From Edaphochlamys debaryana (Eukaryota > Chlorophyta > Chlorophyceae > Chlamydomonadales), in the NCBI GenBank assembly GCA_016858145.1, contig JAEHOE010000045.1, forward strand, positions 558,001 through 622,000: 64,000 nucleotides of DNA, given 5' to 3'. The notes under the pieces were generated by a model. It was not told the DNA's origin. It worked only from the letters and a program-made list of their open reading frames with translations, and ran no database searches. Shown here piece after piece: positions 56,952 to 64,000 of this stretch (position 1 is the stretch's first letter; the number at the start of each line of letters is the position of its first letter). A program made the position numbers and the translations under genes.

Positions 56952-58962
56952 GAGGCCCTGCGTGCAGCGTCGGGTAGCGCAGAACGTGTCTAACAAAGCT
57001 AGCGTTGCTCTACCATGCCACTGGGAAGCTATGCGCGCGCACCGCGCGGCAGAAGCGCACTGGAGTCGGGCAGCAAGTCTACAAGCCTCTGCTTGGGGCA
57101 AGCGGTCAAGCAGTTCCCAACTGTGAAGTATGCGCTGATTAGCAGTGTCTGTGCGCAGTGGCAGCCTGGCAGCCTTCTGCGCTGCGCTCGCAGCTGAATG
57201 TTCAAACGGAATTGGAATCGGGTTCCGGGGGCGATGGCGAGCTCTCTTGAGGGGCCCTCGCGGCCCAGCACCTGTTGTTTCCGCGCTCCCCAGCCGCCCA
57301 GCGATATGTTGGCCGCCCTGCTGCTGACTACTCCGAGCCAAAAGCTGAGCCGAAGGGCATCGTGAGATCCCTCCAGGCAGTGATTTTACCGAGTTTTCAA
57401 TAGGAAGCAATCACTGGGGCACCTACTGTCGCTGGTGTCAGAGCTGGGGTAGCGCGGGGCCCCGCTGGGCGCCGACTGGGCGGCCGCGCCGTATGATGTC
57501 GGTGGCGCGCTATGGGAGATGACGAGCCAAATCTGAGGTCCTGGCTAAAGCAGCCAGGACTGGTGATGAGGAGACTCGGACTGAGAAACCCTGAGCTTCC
57601 GCGCTTCACACCCCGATCATCCCGGCGCGCGCCACCTCGGCGTTGCAGCGGGCGCCTGTGCCTGCTGGCAGGGTGCGGGGCACGCGGGCATGCTGGTGCC
57701 ACTGGGAAGGAGAGGGCAGAGGCACGGGGCCAAAGGCACCCCTGGGTAACCCCTCTTGATGTCAAGCAGACGGGCCTCTGAGCGCTGAGCCCCGTGAGGG
57801 TGCAAGGCGCGGTGAAGATCTGCCAGGAAGTATAATTGCTGATGGTCCGAGGGAGTGTCCGCCCTGTTGCTTTACCCGCTCCCCAGTCGGTGCTGGTAAC
57901 CTGCAGTGTTGCCCCCACCCGCCTGGCATGGTGCGGCGCAAACATCCACCTACCTGCGCACTCGAGCATGTGCGCCCCGTGCTATGATGACACTCTGTGA
58001 GCCCATCCCCGCGCCCTTTGGGCCAGGACCGGAGCCAAAGCGGAGCCGGGGTGCACACATGTGGCGGCTGCGGCACTGCATTGCATGCACCCGGGCGTGT
58101 GCAGGCACCCGTCCCCATTCCCCCAAGGAACAGGCGCCTTCTCCACATGCACCCCGTGCCTTACTGGTCTGTTGCTTCCCACGCCCAGCCCTTCCAGCCA
58201 GACTGGGGTAGCATTGGAATGGCTAGCTGGCGGGCTCTAACGCAGGCTGCTAAGCTGACGTCGTCCAGGCCCGGGTGGCGAATTTGCGGTTGCAAGAGCT
58301 TGTCCTCTCGGCGGGGTTCAAAGCAATGCAAGTGGACGAGGGCACGCACAGGTCGGGGGTCGGAGGGCAGAGCCTCCACAGCTCGGGGGTGGGCTACTTC
58401 AGCCATGTCTCTTGCCTATAAGTTACGCCGCCGCTCCCTCAGGCGTCAAGCCCGGTCATACTGAAACGCTTATCCGAGTCACCCCATTCACGCCCCGTTC
58501 ACGCAACACCCGCGCCCCATACGGTATCATTCTCGTCCCGGGCCCTCGCCACGGGCCATCACCCCCTTGAACACGACAAACGCACTGTGCACGTCCGACT
58601 CATGACATCACCTTATGCGGTTAGTGCCTCCCAGGTACCCTCATTCCCAAGCATGGCCTGCGGGCCCTTGTCCACTTGCTGTACTTGCCATTATCCTTGC
58701 CACGTGTCCCCCCTGGTACAGTTCGCCGGAAACATGTTCATCGTCCCCCATGGTACTTCGGATCGCTAAGCCTGGCTTAAACCAACCAACATCCTGCTTC
58801 CGGGTGCACCCACAGCTAACCCTGCATCAAACCTCTGCTTTGCTTGTCCTGCGCATGTCCTGCATGTCCCGTCGCTCAACCCCGACCTCACAATATCACT
58901 GCGGTTTCAAGCGCATCCAAGAGCTACCCAGCAGACTCCCCATCAGACTTGGACTTGAACTT
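56952..58962. other. 2-kb spacer, no convincing gene
   Basis: Upstream of the membrane-protein gene. The minus-strand open frame that contains this gene's first exon continues upstream to 57410 without an ATG. Frames at 57397..57969 and 57997..58464 have no motifs. The end of the interval leads directly into the inverted satellite copies. Confidence 0.45.
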
Positions 58963-59895
58963 GGTAGGGCAGTGCAGGCGCCTGGCGGTGAGGAGGGGGA
59001 GGGGAAGGGAGGCAGCAGAGTGAGCGGGCCAAGACGGCACCGCGTCAGTAGGGGCACCGAGGTACCGTACGTTCCAAGATCGGCCATGGAAGCTATTGCG
59101 CCCAGTACCTGCCCGGGACCCCACGCCTTAATGCCTCAGTCCACTCTGCAAGCGAGGGGATGCACCACAGCCCCTTGACCCCGCTCACCGCTGGCTTGCC
59201 CACGAGGCCCAGCGACGGAGCTGACGGGAAGGTAGGCTCCACGCCACAAAGGGTGCTTGTGAGGAAGAAGGGAGGACGGGGCGGAGAGCAAGCGCCACGA
59301 GACCACACACAGCGCCTCGCAGAGGACGAAGCCCAGGTCCACAGCAGGCTCGGAAGCCGCAGGACGCTCCACGGGTGCACGTGCGGCGAAGAGGGCGCTC
59401 CTCGGGTACGCAGCAGCAGCATCGCCACACAGCCACACAGCTCCACACGCGTCACGCCACCAGCAGACACGGGGACCAGCAGGCGCCCAGCAGGCAAGAT
59501 CCGGCAGCAGACCACACAGCGGGAGACGGAGGGCAGAGGCCTGGGGCCTAGGGGGGAGGACGCGGGATGGAGGGGGCGCAGCGTTAGGGGAGGGAGGGGG
59601 GAAGGGCGTCAATAAGGGCAGTGAGAAAGGGGAGGGAGGGATGGAGACAGACATGCCGCCCAGCTCTAGACGTGTGCTGCTCACTCCACCGTGCTCGGCC
59701 ACCGCTGCCCCCTCGCTCTCCTCTCGGCTCTCTCCCTCTCTTACAGACGCTCACTCTCGGCCCCTAGGGAAGCGACCCAGCTGCATGCCTGCACAGCCCC
59801 ACTCCCAAGCCCCCGCCCACACCCGAACGTGCCTCAGGCCGGCTCTTCGCCTCCACCGCACACGCCACCGCCACAGGCGCAAGAGTTGCTGACGT
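58963..59895 (-). repeat. satellite-family copy, inverted, truncated (copy I1)
   Basis: The reverse complement matches about 930 bp of the 1.54-kb unit, from CCTGGTGGTGAGG-equivalent sequence (plus strand AGGGCAGTGCAGGCGCCTGG at 58965) to the CACCGCCACAG end. It is clearly diverged, with small indels. It stops where the unit's lower-GC core would begin; the following 240 bp are a different AT-richer sequence. Confidence 0.9.
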
Positions 59896-60135
59896 CTCCA
59901 CGGACCAATGAAACCCACACCAGTGCTGCTGGCGCCAATGTAACGCGCATCCTAATTACGTCCCGTGCTAAATAACCGTACATGCAATGTAAGCTCTAGC
60001 ACTGTGTTTGACAGCCCGAAAGAAGCAGTATGACTAATATGTATAGCTTTAGCATTTAGTCGTATCAAGACGCAACGCAATCAAAGCCCAGACCCCACAA
60101 CACTGCACACGTGCGCTCCAGCCCTCCTCCGCATC
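59896..60135. other. AT-richer linker between inverted satellite copies
   Basis: This occupies the position of the low-GC core in the direct array but is not recognisably the same sequence. It includes CTAATATGTATAGCTTTAGC and similar stretches, making it one of the most AT-rich segments of the window. Confidence 0.6.
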
Positions 60136-61197
60136 CTCATACCCACATCCCTCTCAACCCCTTGACGCTGACCCGCTGCGCTGCCGCTGATGCTGGGGCT
60201 ATGCGCCTGATGCACCCATCGCCTGCCTACCTGCTAGTCAGCCCCTCCCCTCACGACCCGCTCACCTTGAGCCATGCAGACCTTGGGGAGACTATACGAC
60301 AGATCACACACACACCCAGACGACACCACGGATGAGACGTGGGCGGGGACCGGTGGGCAGGATGAGTCGAAGGGTCTTGGCCTTGGCAAGCGCCTCTGGG
60401 AAGGGCAGTGCAGGCGCCTGGTGGTGAGGAGGGGGAGGAAGGGAGGCAGCAGAGTGAGCGGGCCAAGACGGCACCGCCTGGTACACTGGCCATGGAAGCT
60501 ATTGCGCCAAGCACCTGCCCAGGACCCCACGCCTTGGTACCTCAGACCACTCTGCAAGCGAGGGATACACCACAGCCCCTTGACCCCGCTCACCGCTGGC
60601 TTGCCCACGAGGCCCAGCGACGGAGCTGACGGGAAGGTAGGCTCCACGCCACAAAGGGTGCTTGTGAGGAAGAAGGGAGGACGGGGCGGAGAGCAAGCGC
60701 CACGAGACCACACACAGCGCCTCGCAGAGGACGAAGCCCAGGTCCACAGCAGGCTCGGAAGCCGCAGGACGCTCCACGGGTGCACGTGCCGGGATGAGGG
60801 CGCTCCTCGGGTACGCAGCAGCAGCATCGCCACACAGCCACACAGCTCCACACGCGTCATGCCACCAGCAGACACGGGGACCAGCAGGCGCCCAGCAGGC
60901 AAGATCCGGCAGCAGACCACACAGCGGGAGACGGAGGGCAGAGGCCTGGGGCCTAGGGGGCAGGACGCGGGATGGAGGGGGCGCAGCGTTAGGGGAGGAA
61001 GGGGGAGGGCGTCAGTAAGGGCTGCGATGGATGGTTGGGAACAGGGAAGCCAAGCAACCCAGCCCAAGACATGTCTCATGCTCTTGGCCCCAACTGCCAG
61101 CGATACGACCCCACTGTCAAGCCCCGCCAACACCCCAACGTGCCTCACGCTCCGCGCCACCACCGCACAGAGAGGAGCAATAGCCGCTGACGCCTGC
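60136..61197 (-). repeat. satellite-family copy, inverted (copy I2)
   Basis: The reverse complement follows the unit from the GGATGTGGGTATG region through the pyrimidine-rich half to AGCGGCTATTGC. A small deletion occurs near 60475 (CCTGGTACACTGG replaces about 50 bp), and the end is diverged. It lies head-to-tail with I1. Confidence 0.9.
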
Positions 61198-61383
61198 TAG
61201 CTGAACCCCTCCTTACCTTCCCTCCCGCCCCTTCTCCTCATTCTCTTCCCTCCCCACTCCCCACACCTCCCGCCCCCGCCCTCCGGCTCCCTCCACTCCT
61301 TCCTGGCTGCCCAGCCTCCTTGCCCTTCCTGGTCTCCTGCACGCCCCTTCCCTGACCCCTTCACCCCGCCGCCCCTCTTGAGC
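61198..61383. other. pyrimidine-rich linker between satellite copies
   Basis: A C/T-rich stretch of CCCTCC-type tracts with no detectable coding or repeat unit. It separates I2 and I3. Confidence 0.5.
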
Positions 61384-62146
61384 CTTCCGCTGATGCTGGG
61401 GCTATGCGCCTGATGCGCCCATTGTCTGCTTACCTGCTAGTCAGCCCCACCCCCCACGACCCGCTCACCTTGAGCCATGCAGACCTTGGGGCGACTACAC
61501 GACAGATCACACACACACCCAGACGACACCACGGATGAGACGTGGGCGGGGACCCATAGGCCGCCGGTGGAGTCGGAGGGTCTTGGTCTTGGCAAGCGCC
61601 GCTGGGAGGGGCAGTGCAGGCGCCTGGTGGTGAGGAGGGGGAGGGGAAGGGAGGCAGCAGAGTGAGCGGGCCAAGACGGCACCGCGTCAGTAGGGGCACC
61701 GAGGTACCGTACGTTCCAAGATCGGCCATGGAAGCTATTGCGCCCAGTACCTGCCCGGGACCCCACGCCTTAATGCCTCAGTCCACTCTGCAAGCGAGGG
61801 GATGCACCACAGCCCTCTGACCCCGCTCACCGCTGGCTTGCCCACGAGGCCCAGCGACGGTGCTGACGGGAAGGAAGGCTCCACGCCACAAAGGGTGCTT
61901 GAGCGGACGAAGGGAGGACGGGATGGAGGGTGCACGCCACGAGACGACACACAGCGCCACGCAGAGGACGAAGCCCAGGTCCACAGCAGGCTCGAAGGCC
62001 ACAGGACGTTCAACGGGTGCACGTGCCGGGAAGAGAGCGCTCCTCGGGTACACGGCAGCAGCATCGCCACACAGCCACACAGCTCCACACGCGTCGCGCC
62101 ACCAGCAGACACGGGGACCACCAACCGCGGAGTAGGCATGCTCCGA
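61384..62146 (-). repeat. satellite-family copy, inverted, truncated (copy I3)
   Basis: It starts CGCTGATGCTGGGGCTATGCG and ends at GGCATGCTCCGACATG, where homology breaks off in the middle of the unit. Its coding-strand details (GTCTGCTCAAGCACCC equivalent, CCGGCACGTGCACCCGTTGAA) are closer to the direct array than those of I1 or I2. Confidence 0.9.
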
Positions 62147-63394
62147 CATGACCCCCACCCCCCACCCCCCACTCCCCCCCACCCTACGAGCCCAAATCGT
62201 ATTCCATGTCCAGGCCGGCGACCCCTCCACCCAAGACCAAGGCGCCCAGGTACCCAGCCTACATCGCAACACCCGCCCCCGCACTGACAGCCCGCAGGCA
62301 CCGACCGGTCACGCGCTGCCGCCACTCGGAAGGGAGCTCCAGGCCATGGCCGAGCCGTCAAGGCGTGATGCCGAGTCGTCGGGATGATGGCTCTTTTACA
62401 GTCAAGGGTAAACAAAAACAGCCCCTTGCCCCTGCTAGCTGCATTCTGACCCCACCTCGGCCAGCCCAGCACCACCCTGCTCTGCCCCAGATAGCCCTGT
62501 AGTGTTCTGAAAGTCCTCCCTGTCCTCTGCGCTGCCTGCCGTGCCCCTAGTCATACCCACACGTCTGCCCTTTGCCCTGAAAAGAAGATCGAATGTTTAT
62601 CCACAACCCTGACGTGCTATCCCCCTCGAGTGACCGATGTATCTATTTATGCGGGAAATTGGAAATGCTCTGCCCCTGCGCCAGCCGATACATGCCGCAA
62701 CCCAGCCCGGGATTGCACCTCGCCCTGCTTGCTCACAACATAGATCCCGCTTGATCCCACGCAACTGTCGAGTCTGCTGTGGCAGATGTCGTGGTGCTGC
62801 ATGCGCGCTGTGCTCCCAGTACCCAAGTCAACCCCCAAGGTCATTACGCCCCTTGCCCGCCGCCCCATGCTGCGCCCGACGAGCCACACGGCTGATGCGG
62901 TGCTGCGTACCTGCCAGCCAGCCCCACCTCACCCACAAGCCAAGGCGGCAACGTTCAATCCATGCAAGCCCAACTCAGCACGCCCCACCCCACCCTGGAG
63001 ACTGTCGCCCCATAACGCCGACACTCCCCTGCCGTACATGGCCGCTCGAGAATAATGCCCCAGGTGACTGCACGCCTTCGCCCCGCTGTGCTGCCGCCCC
63101 GCCACGCACATGCCCGCTTACCTGCCCCTGCCCTCACTCCCGCCCCCTCCCCGCCCCAACCCGTGGAAGCCCGCTCACTCGGCTGTGCAGGCCGGGGCCG
63201 ATGGTACTTGGCGGAAGGGTACAGGCGTGTAGGGTTGACATGGGCGGGCTTGGCCTTGGCGCACGCGGCGGGGGGCTTCAGGCGCCTGGGGATGACAGAG
63301 TAATGAGGCAGCAGAGACAAGCTCAGGATGGCACCGCGTCATTACAAACATTTACTATGACGGGTCAGCAGACGATGCACTCGTCTATCTGTGC
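62147..63394. other. unique spacer within the inverted satellite zone
   Basis: No convincing gene. A plus-strand frame at 62637..63950 spans unique DNA and satellite DNA, so it is not a credible gene. Around 63270-63350 a weak trace of the satellite (AGGCGCCTGGGGATGACAGAG) precedes copy I4. Confidence 0.5.
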
Positions 63395-64000
63395 ACGAGC
63401 TTCGCCCCTACCAGGCTCACCGCTTGCCCACGTGGGCCAGCGCAGTACTGGCGCATGCTCCGATGAGGCAGCGAAGGAGCTTGGTCGATGGGAGGTAAGG
63501 CGCGCAGGACACCGAACTCGAGGCAGAGGACGAAGCCCAGGTCCACCGCAGGTTCGGAAGCCGCAGGACGCTCCACGGGTGCACGTGCGGCGAAGAGGGC
63601 GCTCCTCGGGTACGCAGCAGCAGCATCGCCACACAGCCACACAGCTCCACACGCGTCGCGCCACCAGCAGACACGGGGACCAGCAGGCGCCCAGCAGGCA
63701 AGATCCGACAGCAGACCACACAGCGGGAGACGGAGGGCAGGGCCTGGGGCCTAGGGGGGAGGACGCGGGATGGAGGGGGCCCAGCGTTAGGGAAGGGAGG
63801 GGGGGCGTCAGTAAGGGCAGCGAGGAAGAGACAGACAATTCGCTCAGCTCTAGACGCGTGCTGCTAGCTACCTTCGTGCCCAGCCACCCTTCCCCTCGCT
63901 CCCCTCTCGGCTCTATCCCTCTCTTACAGACGCTCCCTCTCGGCCCCTAGGGAAGCGACCCAGCTGCATGCCTGCACGGCCCCACTGCCAAGCCCCGCCC
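63395..64000 (-). repeat. satellite-family copy, inverted, runs off right edge (copy I4)
   Basis: The first 120 bp are strongly diverged. From about 63515 the reverse complement follows the unit closely (GAGGACGAAGCCCAGGTCCA, then the GTGCACGTGCGGCGAAGAG block), ending at the window edge at the GGCGGGGCTTGGCAG equivalent. Confidence 0.9.

Noticed and set aside
56853..57410. Long minus-strand open frame upstream of the membrane-protein gene
   Set aside because: It has no ATG before codon 154. Only the last part (from ATG 56951) fits as a first exon.
62637..63950. 437-codon plus-strand open frame
   Set aside because: It runs through unrelated unique DNA and an inverted satellite copy, so a real single exon is very unlikely.
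1..64000. tRNA, rRNA and telomere repeats
   Set aside because: I scanned for a tRNA T-loop box, rRNA-like conserved blocks and TTTAGGG-type runs and saw none that were convincing. A covariance-model scan would settle this.

Overview
The window looks like nuclear DNA of a GC-rich green alga, most likely a trebouxiophyte (Chlorella/Auxenochlorella-like). The clues are a nuclear light-harvesting (LHCA) gene with a transit peptide, a plant-type PEX22, a Rubisco-LSMT-like SET protein, and genes split by many short introns that mostly run GTGAG/GTGCG to CAG. Species is inference. I rebuilt exon chains by hand from splice signals and reading phase. Eight full-length chains plus the mS34 model close in frame from start to stop.

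Layout. 1-10.4 kb: a CCCH zinc-finger gene running off the left edge (-), mitoribosomal mS34 (-), an ankyrin protein (-), and a partly resolved gene (+). 10.49-21.51 kb: a tandem satellite of seven complete ~1.54-kb units plus a partial eighth. 22.96-27.64 kb: a 12-exon SET methyltransferase (-) head-to-head with PEX22 (+). 28.8-29.95 kb: remains of an L1-type retroelement that keeps only an ORF1-like reading frame and a CAT-repeat tail. 30.5-31.8 kb: a small EF-hand protein (+). 32.2-33.3 kb: a scrambled partial duplication of both neighbours. 33.85-35.4 kb: LHCA (-). 36.6-38.3 kb: a DUF1749 alpha/beta hydrolase (-). 39-45.1 kb: a 17-exon, 1219-residue coiled-coil protein (-) in which six of 16 introns start with GC. 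46.9-48.8 kb: GET4 (-), head-to-head with a CCDC6-like coiled-coil gene (+, 49.1-52.2 kb). 52.8-57 kb: a 1092-residue protein with two predicted membrane helices (-). 58.96-64 kb: diverged copies of the same satellite in the opposite orientation, running off the right edge.

How the genes relate. They are mostly independent housekeeping genes (mitochondrial translation, peroxisome import, tail-anchored protein insertion, photosystem I antenna), not one pathway. Three divergent gene pairs have start codons about 315-325 bp apart, which suggests shared bidirectional promoters. The most unusual content is the two-sided satellite family, the gene rich in GC-AG introns, the orphan LHCA promoter copy and the ORF1-only LINE.
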